Shown in pieces: positions 1 to 6,389 of a stretch of 42,924 nt of DNA. The translations under genes and the position numbers were made by a program. How positions within the stretch are numbered: position 1 is the first letter of the stretch; every line of letters starts with the position of its first letter. The notes under the pieces are model-generated. The model searched no databases. It had not been told where the DNA came from and saw nothing but the letters and a program-made list of their open reading frames with translations. Location: NCBI GenBank assembly GCA_902489665.1, contig CABUAT010000018.1:1-42924 (forward strand), read 5' to 3'. Origin of the DNA: an uncultured Collinsella sp. Its GTDB lineage: Bacteria; Actinomycetota; Coriobacteriia; Coriobacteriales; Coriobacteriaceae.

Positions 1-77
1 TTGAAGCGGTGGTTGTATGCCGCGTCCGTCGCTCCCGCCACGAGACCGACGGACGCGGCATACAACCACCGCTTCAA
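1..77. repeat. Perfect fold-back inverted repeat at window edge
   Basis: Bases 1-31 are the exact reverse complement of bases 47-77, with a 15-base spacer (32-46). The repeat begins at the first base of the window and lies inside the comEC reading frame. Past the spacer the ComEC translation becomes the antisense of its own preceding codons. This is what a chimeric or fold-back contig end looks like, so bases 1 to about 46 are probably not genuine flanking sequence (inference). Confidence 0.85.
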
Positions 78-299
78 AGGGGCAAGCCGCGCACAAGATT
101 GAGCCAGTACAACGAATACCGCCGCCGCAACGGGAATGGCCCATAGCAGCCCGACCGCCGGCGCCCGCTCCCTCAGCAGCGCATCAGCGGCCACGTTGAG
201 CACCAAGGCGCAGCTCATGCACATGCCGGCACACAAGGCCATCGTCCACGGAAGCAGGGGCCGCGGTGGCATCACACGCTCGCGCTCGGTCGCACTCAT
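1..299 (-). CDS. comEC: ComEC competence DNA channel, N-terminal fragment
   Basis: Partial gene running off the left edge. The ATG at 299 overlaps the comEA stop as ATGA, the usual comEA-comEC coupling. About 85 believable residues are seen: a short basic start (MSATERERV), then hydrophobic segments such as WTMALCAGMCMSCALVL and VGLLWAIPVAAAVFVLA, matching the membrane-rich N-terminus of ComEC, the inner-membrane channel that takes up single-stranded DNA. No catalytic or competence core domain is visible, so the name rests on position and hydrophobicity. The last ten or so codons (left of base 46) are the antisense of the preceding ones and should not be trusted. Confidence 0.7.
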   Translation of the reverse strand, partial: MSATERERVMPPRPLLPWTMALCAGMCMSCALVLNVAADALLRERAPAVGLLWAIPVAAAVFVVLAQSCARLAPLKRWLYAASVGLVAGATDAAYNHRF

Positions 300-1009
300 A
301 CGCAGATGCAATCTTTGATTTTGGCAAGCTTCTTCTCGCCGATCCCCGACACACGCATCAGATCGTCAACCGAGGCAAAAGCACCGTTCTTTGTCCGCTC
401 ATCGATAATCGACTGGGCCATGGAGGGACCGATGCCCGAGAGCGTCTGTAGCTCTGCCGCGCTTGCCGTATTGATATTTACTAGGCCTGTTGCGCCACTC
501 ACACCCGATGATGCGGAAGCCCCACCAACAACACCGGCTTCCGCAATGGACGCCTGCTGCTCCCCTACCGTTGGAACGTGAATCTTCTGTCCATCGACGA
601 CCTTAGATGCCCGATTGAGCCCCGTAACGTCTGCCTCGGGCGCCAGCCCGCCGGCGGCATCAATCGCCTGAGCCACCCGCGCGCCGTCCTTGAGACGATA
701 TACGCCGGGCGACACAACGGCGCCATCAACATCGACATAAACCTCTTCCGCAGCAGACGCCTTAGGCGAAGAGCCTTCGGATGTCTTTCCGCTCGAAGCA
801 TCGCCGGATCCCGGCTCCACTAACGAGCCCGTACCATCAGTGCGCTCAAACGACACACCGCCGGCACCGCCGCCAAGGTTCGCCATCGCCAAGCCGCTCG
901 CCATCGCAATGACGCCCAGCATCGCCACCACCACAGCCTTATGACCGAGCAGCTTGCCCGCCCAGCGGTCCATCTTTTTGACCCGTTCGTGTTGTTCGCG
1001 CTGCGCCAT
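296..1009 (-). CDS. comEA: ComEA DNA-binding competence protein
   Basis: Membrane-anchored double-stranded-DNA receptor for transformation, 237 residues. A basic N-terminus is followed by one membrane segment (about residues 24-43, AVVVAMLGVIAMASGLAMA), a Ser/Gly/Pro-rich linker, a SLBB-like domain (about 90-150, with VYVDVDGAVVSPGVYRL) and a C-terminal helix-hairpin-helix DNA-binding domain (about 175-237, VNINTASAAELQTLSGIGP and a second GIGEKKLAKI). The start at 1009 is chosen because GGGAGG lies just upstream; the frame is open further but without a better ribosome site. It is first in an operon with comEC and ends CICV. The upstream region carries a promoter and the motif shared with the yraN-comM-dprA operon. 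Confidence 0.93.
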   Translation of the reverse strand: MAQREQHERVKKMDRWAGKLLGHKAVVVAMLGVIAMASGLAMANLGGGAGGVSFERTDGTGSLVEPGSGDASSGKTSEGSSPKASAAEEVYVDVDGAVVSPGVYRLKDGARVAQAIDAAGGLAPEADVTGLNRASKVVDGQKIHVPTVGEQQASIAEAGVVGGASASSGVSGATGLVNINTASAAELQTLSGIGPSMAQSIIDERTKNGAFASVDDLMRVSGIGEKKLAKIKDCICV

Positions 1010-1025
1010 AGCAAAACCTCCCAAC

Positions 1026-1054
1026 AACATAGTGTCAGGAAAAGAGCCCTGCAA
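1026..1054 (-). promoter_or_regulatory. Predicted comEA promoter
   Basis: On the minus strand TTGCAG (1054-1049), a 17-base spacer and TATGTT (1031-1026) make a reasonable housekeeping promoter about 20 bases before the comEA start. A perfect palindrome AAAACCGGTTTT (1067-1078) and the shared competence motif (1085-1104) lie upstream, where an activator could bind. Confidence 0.5.
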
Positions 1055-1084
1055 CAGCCATGCTTCAAAACCGGTTTTCGCGGT

Positions 1085-1104
1085 CAAACCAAAAGCTGAC
1101 CAAA
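1085..1104 (-). promoter_or_regulatory. Shared competence-operon motif, copy A
   Basis: The coding-strand sequence TTTGGTCAGCTTTTGGTTTG ends 75 bases before the comEA start. The same 20 bases occur at 29443-29462 before yraN-comM-dprA. It contains a direct repeat TTTGGT-N5-TTTGGT with an 11-base period, one helical turn, as expected for a dimeric regulator. The role is inferred from the shared position and the shared function of the two operons. Confidence 0.65.
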
Positions 1105-1179
1105 ACCTTGCACAAATCTGTCCATTTATTCAGGCACACGTCAGCAAATGAACACTTAGCCGCAAAATGCCCAGATAGC

Positions 1180-1212
1180 AAAAGACCGACGATGCAAGCG
1201 CATCGTCGGTCT
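1180..1212 (-). terminator. Intrinsic terminator after thiI
   Basis: A perfect 12-bp stem (1183-1194 with 1201-1212) and 6-base loop is followed on the minus strand by TTTT. It sits 11 bases past the thiI stop and ends the mihF-gmk-rpoZ-thiI transcript. Confidence 0.85.
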
Positions 1213-1222
1213 ATGCACAAAT

Positions 1223-2467
1223 TTACTCGTGATCTTGGTAAATCTCACGCGGAGCAAGCTCCGAATGTTTGCGCTTTAAGGTCTTAGGGGCCTTATACGT
1301 GTTGCTTTCGAAGTCGATGTACTCGGTCTGCTTGAGTAGGCGCTCGATCATCTCCTCGTGATCGAACAACTCCCAGGCCTCATGCACGGCATCGAGTTTA
1401 GCGTGCGTCTCGGGACGACGCGGCATAAACAGCGTGCAGCAGTCGGGAGCGGCCTCAGTCGAGATATCGAACGTACCAATCTCCTCGGCGCGCGCGATGA
1501 TCTCCTGCTTGTCCGAACCGATGAGCGGACGGAACACGGGGATCTTCACGGCCTCGTTAACGGCCATGATATTCTCAAGCGTTTGGGAGGCAACCTGTCC
1601 AAGCGATTCGCCCGTCACGATGGCCTTGGCGCCCTCGATGTGTGCAATGCGCTCGGCAACCGAATACATAATGCGGCGATACATGATCACGCGCAGGTTG
1701 CTGGGACAGGTGACCGAAATCTCACGCTGGCAGTCGCCAAACGGCACCACGTACAGGCGGCCGATCTGGACACCCGGCTCCAGCGCACGGATGATGTCCT
1801 GCACCAAATACTCGCTCGTATCGGGCGTCTGCGGACGACCAGAGAAATGTACCGGCACGCACACCGCGCCGCGACGCGCGAGCATCCAGGTCGCCACCGG
1901 AGAATCGATACCCGACGACAGCAGCGTCACGACCTTGCCAGCAGAACCCACCGGCAGGCCGCCCACGCCGCGCTCGGAGCGCGCATACACGTAGACGCTA
2001 CCCTGGACCACCAGTACGTTCACCATAGCGTCAGGATCGTGCATCTGAACCTTTTTATCAGGAAACGCCTCGCACAACACCTCGCCCACCTGACGATTGA
2101 TGTCAATCGAGGTGAGCTCATAGTCAGTATTGGAGCGCTTGGCGTGCACCTTAAACGAATCGAAGGAACCAAACTCACGCAGCGCCTTCACGGCGGCAGC
2201 ACAGTACTCCTGAGGGTCGCGATTGGTGTGATACGCCAAAGACACACGAGCAACGCCGGGAACGGTGCGAATGACACGCGCCGCCTCGTCGGCCTGATGC
2301 TCGTTAAAGGTCACGAGGATATAACCGGAAATTCGAGACACGGCATTCACGGAAAAGGCGGCCAAGGCCGCCTTGATGTTATCCATGAGGATATGCTCAA
2401 AATGTGCACGGTTCTTACCCTTCAGTCCAACCTCGTGATAGTGGACCAGGCAGACGCGAGCCGCCAT
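1223..2467 (-). CDS. thiI: tRNA 4-thiouridine synthase ThiI
   Basis: ATP-dependent enzyme that adenylates U8 of tRNA before sulfur transfer to make 4-thiouridine; 414 residues. The N-terminus holds the ferredoxin-like and THUMP region (about 1-165), followed by a PP-loop ATPase with the signature SSGIDSP at about 184-190. No C-terminal rhodanese domain is present, as in Bacillus-type ThiI, so a role in thiazole synthesis is unlikely and a separate cysteine desulfurase would supply sulfur (family knowledge). The ATG directly follows the rpoZ TAA with no gap, so translation is probably coupled. Confidence 0.95.
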   Translation of the reverse strand: MAARVCLVHYHEVGLKGKNRAHFEHILMDNIKAALAAFSVNAVSRISGYILVTFNEHQADEAARVIRTVPGVARVSLAYHTNRDPQEYCAAAVKALREFGSFDSFKVHAKRSNTDYELTSIDINRQVGEVLCEAFPDKKVQMHDPDAMVNVLVVQGSVYVYARSERGVGGLPVGSAGKVVTLLSSGIDSPVATWMLARRGAVCVPVHFSGRPQTPDTSEYLVQDIIRALEPGVQIGRLYVVPFGDCQREISVTCPSNLRVIMYRRIMYSVAERIAHIEGAKAIVTGESLGQVASQTLENIMAVNEAVKIPVFRPLIGSDKQEIIARAEEIGTFDISTEAAPDCCTLFMPRRPETHAKLDAVHEAWELFDHEEMIERLLKQTEYIDFESNTYKAPKTLKRKHSELAPREIYQDHE

Positions 2468-2749
2468 TTAGGCTTCAGCAACCTTGTGGCCGAGCGCCTT
2501 CTCATAACGGGCCTCGTCGTAAGAGATGTCGCCGTCGACAATCTCATCCATAGCCATCGAAATGGTATCGGCACCGGAAAGCCCGATGGTGATGTCATCG
2601 ACATCCTGGACGGCAAGCACGCGGTTGTGCTGGCCACGCAGCATGCTATTGATGTCGCAGGCGCGCTTGGAGGCAAGCGAAGCGAGCAGGAAGCGGTTGT
2701 GATCGGTCTTCTCCAGAAGATCGTCAATGCAAGGCTTTACAACGGACAC
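2468..2749 (-). CDS. rpoZ: RNA polymerase omega subunit
   Basis: Small subunit that helps assemble and stabilise RNA polymerase, 93 residues. The diagnostic N-terminal region CIDDLLEKTDHNRFLLASLA followed by SKRACDIN matches the omega family, in which the conserved stretch contacts the beta-prime C-terminus. The start is GTG at 2749, five bases after the gmk stop; its Shine-Dalgarno lies over the gmk stop codon, implying coupling. A gmk-rpoZ pair is common in bacteria and links GTP supply with RNA polymerase. Confidence 0.93.
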   Translation of the reverse strand: MSVVKPCIDDLLEKTDHNRFLLASLASKRACDINSMLRGQHNRVLAVQDVDDITIGLSGADTISMAMDEIVDGDISYDEARYEKALGHKVAEA

Positions 2750-2754
2750 GGACC

Positions 2755-3324
2755 TCAGATCCTTTCATGCATATCGAGAACGCGAACGAGCTCATCGGTC
2801 GCGCGGTCGAGATCGTCATTAACCACGACGTCGTCGTAGCGGTCGGCAAGGGCAAGCTCATCGGCGGCGTTTGCCATACGCAGCTCAATCGTCTCGGGCG
2901 TCTCGGTACCGCGACCGACTAGACGCTCGCGAAGCACCTCGAGCGAAGGTGGCTTGATAAAGATCAGCACGGCCTCGGGGAAACGCTCCTTCACCTGCAG
3001 GGCACCCTGGACATCGATCTCCAAGATGAGAGACGAACCAGAGGCGAGCTTGGACTGAACCTCGCTCACCAACGTGCCGTAGCAGTTACCGTGGACCTCG
3101 GCCCACTCAACAAACTCACCGTTTGCCACGCGGCGGTCGAACTCCTCACGCGTCAGGAAAAAGTAATTGACGCCATCGACCTCGCCTTTGCGTGGGGCTC
3201 GCGTGGTAGCCGAAACCGTCAGGCCCAGGTTAGAGCGACGCTCGCGCACACGAGTGACGAGCGTCCCCTTGCCCGCGCCTGACGGTCCAGAAATCACAAA
3301 GAGCTTTGAATCCTGAGCGCTCAC
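2755..3324 (-). CDS. gmk: Guanylate kinase
   Basis: Phosphorylates GMP to GDP with ATP; 189 residues, normal length. The P-loop GPSGAGKGT is at about residues 13-21, and the GMP-binding segment with SATTRAPRKGEVDGVNYFF follows. The start codon is GTG at 3324, immediately after the mihF TAA with no spacer, so it is read from the mihF-gmk-rpoZ-thiI messenger. Confidence 0.96.
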   Translation of the reverse strand: MSAQDSKLFVISGPSGAGKGTLVTRVRERRSNLGLTVSATTRAPRKGEVDGVNYFFLTREEFDRRVANGEFVEWAEVHGNCYGTLVSEVQSKLASGSSLILEIDVQGALQVKERFPEAVLIFIKPPSLEVLRERLVGRGTETPETIELRMANAADELALADRYDDVVVNDDLDRATDELVRVLDMHERI

Positions 3325-3633
3325 TTATTTGGTCAGCTGCTCGAGGAGCTGCTCGCGCTGACGGACGCCAAGGCCCTGAACGCGACGGGTAGCGGAGATG
3401 CCGAGCTCCTCCATGATCTTGGCGGCCTTGGCCTTACCATAACCAGGGAGAGACTCGATGAGGGTGGAAACCTTCATGCGGGAAGCGATGGGGTCATCGG
3501 AGTTGAGCACGGACTCGAGGGACTTCTCGCCCTTCTTGATCTGCTCGCGAAGCTCAGCGCGGGCGTGACGTGCGGCAGCAGCCTTCTCAAGAGCCTGCTT
3601 ACGCTGCTCATCGGTAAGCTGAGGGAGTGCCAT
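3325..3633 (-). CDS. mihF: Actinobacterial integration host factor (mIHF)
   Basis: Nucleoid-associated DNA-binding protein of the actinobacterial IHF family, unrelated to HU/IHF; 102 residues. It has a long basic N-terminal helix (EQRKQALEKAAAARHARAEL) and a helix-two-turn-helix region, LIESLPGYGKAKAAKIMEEL followed by GISATRRVQGLG, characteristic of mIHF. The ATG at 3633 is preceded by GGAGG at good distance; the frame is open four codons further without a ribosome site. First gene of the operon. In several actinobacteria mihF also sits next to gmk and rpoZ. Confidence 0.93.
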   Translation of the reverse strand: MALPQLTDEQRKQALEKAAAARHARAELREQIKKGEKSLESVLNSDDPIASRMKVSTLIESLPGYGKAKAAKIMEELGISATRRVQGLGVRQREQLLEQLTK

Positions 3634-3674
3634 TCGTACCTCCAAATAGTTGGGTTATATCTGATTCAATAATT

Positions 3675-3706
3675 GGCATTTTAGCACGTAGAACGTACAA
3701 AATGCC
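3675..3706. promoter_or_regulatory. Inverted repeat in the mihF leader
   Basis: GGCATTTT (3675-3682) and AAAATGCC (3699-3706) form an 8-bp perfect inverted repeat with smaller ACGT/ACGT arms inside. It lies between the candidate mihF promoter and start codon, where it could be an operator or a leader hairpin. Confidence 0.4.
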
Positions 3707-3721
3707 CAATCGCGGGTCCAT

Positions 3722-3750
3722 AGGTTAGACGATACCCGCAAAAAGTGCAA
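3722..3750 (-). promoter_or_regulatory. Predicted mihF operon promoter
   Basis: The minus strand shows TTGCAC, a 17-base spacer and TAACCT, about 90 bases before the mihF start. No other good promoter was seen between pyrF and mihF. Confidence 0.45.
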
Positions 3751-3768
3751 TATACTGCGCCCAAAGTT

Positions 3769-3827
3769 AAGCCCCTGACCTGCGATTCCACACAAAGGAT
3801 GGGAAAGTTTACGCAGGCACAGGGGCT
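3769..3827 (-). terminator. Large hairpin after pyrF, probable pyr terminator
   Basis: AAGCCCCTGACCTGCG (3769-3784) pairs with CGCAGGCACAGGGGCT (3812-3827), apart from a small internal bulge, enclosing a 27-base loop. It lies between pyrF and the mihF promoter and would end the pyr operon. The T-run on the minus side is poor (TTAACTTT), so another RNA role is possible. Confidence 0.45.
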
Positions 3828-3872
3828 ATTTTGTGCTAATGAGACCCAAAAGTGGTGACTTAGGGGAATCTT

Positions 3873-4589
3873 TTACGCGACGTTTTCGACCAGCTCGGCG
3901 ACGATGGCGTCAAAGGCGGCGACCGGATCGTCGGCGCCGGTGATGGGACGGCCCACCACAATGTGGCTTGCGCCTCGCTCGATAGCCTGGGAAGGCGTCG
4001 CCACACGGGACTGGTCACCAAGGGCGGCACCAACCGGACGCACACCCGGAGTCACGATCAGGGCATCGGGACCCAACAGCTCACGCATGTCGTGAGCCTC
4101 CATCGGCGAGCACACGATACCGTCGATGCCGTTGGCCTGAGCGAGCTTTGCCAGGCGGGCGGCCTCCTCAGCCACGGGCGACTCGACGCCGATCTCGCTC
4201 AAGGCATCCTGATTCATGCTCGTAAGAACGGTGATGGCGACGAGCTTGGCGCGGTCCTCGCGCACCTCCTCGGCACCCTCGCGGCAGGCAGCGAGCATGG
4301 CGCCCGAACCCAAACCGTGGACCGAAAGCAGATCGGCACCAGCAAGCGAGGCCGAGCGGGCGGCACCGCGAACCTGATGCGGAATGTCATGGAACTTAAG
4401 GTCAAGGAAGACCTTAAAGCCCAGGTCCTTAAAGGTCTTGACGATCTGGGGACCCTCAGCGTAATAGAGCGTCATGCCAACTTTGAGCCAAGCGGCATGG
4501 CCCGAAAGCTCGTGGGCAAGCTCGAGCGCACGCTCACGGTCGCAGTCGAGGGCGACGATTACGCGGTCGCGGGCATCGGTCTCTAGCAT
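3873..4589 (-). CDS. pyrF: Orotidine 5'-phosphate decarboxylase
   Basis: Decarboxylates OMP to UMP, the last step of de novo pyrimidine synthesis; 238 residues, the usual length of the short bacterial class. The active-site segment FLDLKFHDIPHQV with catalytic Lys and Asp is present near residue 60, and the phosphate-binding end VTPGVRP and IVVGRPIT is intact. It overlaps pyrD by 7 bases and is the last gene of the pyr operon. Confidence 0.96.
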   Translation of the reverse strand: MLETDARDRVIVALDCDRERALELAHELSGHAAWLKVGMTLYYAEGPQIVKTFKDLGFKVFLDLKFHDIPHQVRGAARSASLAGADLLSVHGLGSGAMLAACREGAEEVREDRAKLVAITVLTSMNQDALSEIGVESPVAEEAARLAKLAQANGIDGIVCSPMEAHDMRELLGPDALIVTPGVRPVGAALGDQSRVATPSQAIERGASHIVVGRPITGADDPVAAFDAIVAELVENVA

Positions 4590-5506
4590 TCGAAAGCACC
4601 TACCAGTTCGTTGATGTCCTTTACGCCTTGGGACTCAGCCCAGGCCTCGAGCTCATGCGCGATCTTGAGCGAAGCGCACGGATCGACGAAGTTGGCCATG
4701 CCGACCGACACGCAGGTGGCACCGGCCAGGATAAACTCAGCCGCATCCTCGCCGGTCATGACACCACCGACACCGTTGATGGGGATATCAACGGCCTGGG
4801 CAACCTCCCAGACCATGCGCACGGCGATGTGGTGGCACAGCGGGCCCGAAAGGCCGCCCTTGGGCTTTGCCACGCGGGACTTGCGGGTATGGACGTCGAT
4901 GGCCATGCCCTGAATGGAGTTGATGACCGAAAGGCCGTCGGCGCCGGCAGCCTCGAGGGCCTTGGCGATCTCGGCGACGTTGACCGGCGCCATCTTCACG
5001 AACAGCGGCTTATCGGTCACCTTGCGGCAGGCAGCCATAACGGAAGAGGCGCCCTCGGGCGTGGAGCCCATGGCGGCACCGCCGGCGGCGATATTGGGGC
5101 AGCTCACGTTGATCTCGTAGCCGGCAGCCCAGGGGCACAGCTCGACATACATCTCGAGTGCGCGGACAAACTCGTCAACGGAGTGGCCGGCAACCTGACA
5201 GATGACCTGGCAACCGTCCTTGGACAGTTGCTCGAGCCACGGGCCGGACTCGCGGGCAAAGGCGGCCACGCCGGGGTTCTGAAGGCCCACGGAGTTGATC
5301 ATACCGCCGGGGATCTCGGCCATGCGGGGCGCGGGGTTGCCGGGCCAGGGCTCGGCTGCGCAACCCTTGGTGGTGATGGCGCCCAGCTGGGAAACATCAA
5401 AGAAGTTCTGGAACTGCCAACCGTAACCAAAAGTACCGGCTGCGGTGTTGATGGGGTTCTGCATCTTGACGCCGCCGAAATCGACGGCCATGTTCACGGT
5501 ACCCAC
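4583..5506 (-). CDS. pyrD: Dihydroorotate dehydrogenase, catalytic subunit
   Basis: FMN enzyme oxidising dihydroorotate to orotate; class 1B, which pairs with PyrK to use NAD. The sequence NPINTAAGTFGYG and the catalytic-Cys motif EINVSCPN are characteristic. The GTG at 5506 shares a base with the pyrK stop (TAGTG) and follows AAGGTGG, giving 307 residues; an ATG at 5491 (302 residues) is the alternative. The frame stays open far upstream over pyrK, but that extension is an Arg/His-rich shadow. It overlaps pyrF by 7 bases. The PyrK neighbour agrees with the 1B class. Confidence 0.94.
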   Translation of the reverse strand: MGTVNMAVDFGGVKMQNPINTAAGTFGYGWQFQNFFDVSQLGAITTKGCAAEPWPGNPAPRMAEIPGGMINSVGLQNPGVAAFARESGPWLEQLSKDGCQVICQVAGHSVDEFVRALEMYVELCPWAAGYEINVSCPNIAAGGAAMGSTPEGASSVMAACRKVTDKPLFVKMAPVNVAEIAKALEAAGADGLSVINSIQGMAIDVHTRKSRVAKPKGGLSGPLCHHIAVRMVWEVAQAVDIPINGVGGVMTGEDAAEFILAGATCVSVGMANFVDPCASLKIAHELEAWAESQGVKDINELVGAFEC

Positions 5507-6297
5507 TAGAAGACCACCACCTTGGAAGCATCGAACACGGGGCCGCACATGCAAGCACCCTTCATACCGTCGACCGTCTCGACATTGCAGGTGTTGCAGG
5601 CGCCAAAGCCACAGCTCATCATGCGCTCGAGGGACACCTCGCAGTACGCACCGGCCTCGGCGGCAGCAGCGGCGACCTTCTTCATCATGACGGCGGGACC
5701 GCAGCTGGCGACGTAGTCGTAGCCGCCCTCGCCGAGCAGCTCGGCTGCCGGGTCGGTGCAAAAACCGTGCGTGCCGAGCGAGCCGTCGTCGGTGCAAACG
5801 TTGACCGTGGCGCCCAGCGCGCGGAACTCATCGATGCCCACGGCCTTGGAAGCGGTGCCAAAGCCCAGGCACACGTCCACATCAACACTCTGCTCGGCAA
5901 GCATACCGGCAAGACACAGCACAGGCGGAACGCCGATGCCACCGGCGACGAGCAGGGCCTTCCTGGTGCCCTCGGGTACCATCCAGCCACGGCCACCGGG
6001 GCCCAGCAGGTTAGAGGAGGAGCCAGGGCCCATCTGGGACAAACGACGGGTATCGTCGCCCACGACGGCGTACCACAGCTCGACAGTGCCGGCCTCGGCG
6101 TCGGCGCGATAGAAGCTCAGGGGCACGCGAAGCAGCGAGGAAGCATCGCCGGGCACGGCAATGTTCACAAACTGGCCGGGCTTGAGCGCACTTGCAAGCT
6201 TGGGGGCCGAGATGACGAGCGAGAAGATGCCGTCGGCGATCTCCCGGTTCGAGACGACCTCGAAGTCGTGCATGCGTGCAGTGGAAGGTGTGGGCAT
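5506..6297 (-). CDS. pyrK: Dihydroorotate dehydrogenase electron-transfer subunit
   Basis: FAD and [2Fe-2S] subunit that passes electrons from PyrD to NAD; 263 residues. The N-terminal flavin-binding barrel has RVPLSFYRA, the NAD-binding region has VAGGIGVPPVL, and the C-terminus has the four-Cys cluster motif in SCGFGACNTC followed by GACMCGP. The start at 6297 (MPTPSTARM) has GGAG about seven bases upstream; the longer frame has no such site. The gap of 92 bases to pyrC is the only sizeable one in the operon. Confidence 0.93.
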   Translation of the reverse strand: MPTPSTARMHDFEVVSNREIADGIFSLVISAPKLASALKPGQFVNIAVPGDASSLLRVPLSFYRADAEAGTVELWYAVVGDDTRRLSQMGPGSSSNLLGPGGRGWMVPEGTRKALLVAGGIGVPPVLCLAGMLAEQSVDVDVCLGFGTASKAVGIDEFRALGATVNVCTDDGSLGTHGFCTDPAAELLGEGGYDYVASCGPAVMMKKVAAAAAEAGAYCEVSLERMMSCGFGACNTCNVETVDGMKGACMCGPVFDASKVVVF

Positions 6298-6340
6298 AGA
6301 CGCTCCAATCCCCCATGCGGTTGCATGGTCCAAACGAATA

Positions 6341-6369
6341 GAAAGCGCGGCACCGCAAGGGCGCCGCGC
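6341..6369 (-). terminator. Hairpin between pyrC and pyrK
   Basis: GCGCGGC (6345-6351) pairs with GCCGCGC (6363-6369); on the minus strand the stem is followed only by TTTC. It may be a partial terminator or processing site that tunes downstream pyrKDF expression. Confidence 0.4.
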
Positions 6370-6389
6370 ACAAAAGCGATAAGGCTATG

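Noticed and set aside
4583..5797. Longer pyrD reading frame of 404 codons
   Set aside because: The first 97 codons overlap pyrK and read as Arg/His-rich shadow; class 1B PyrD begins near 5506 or 5491.
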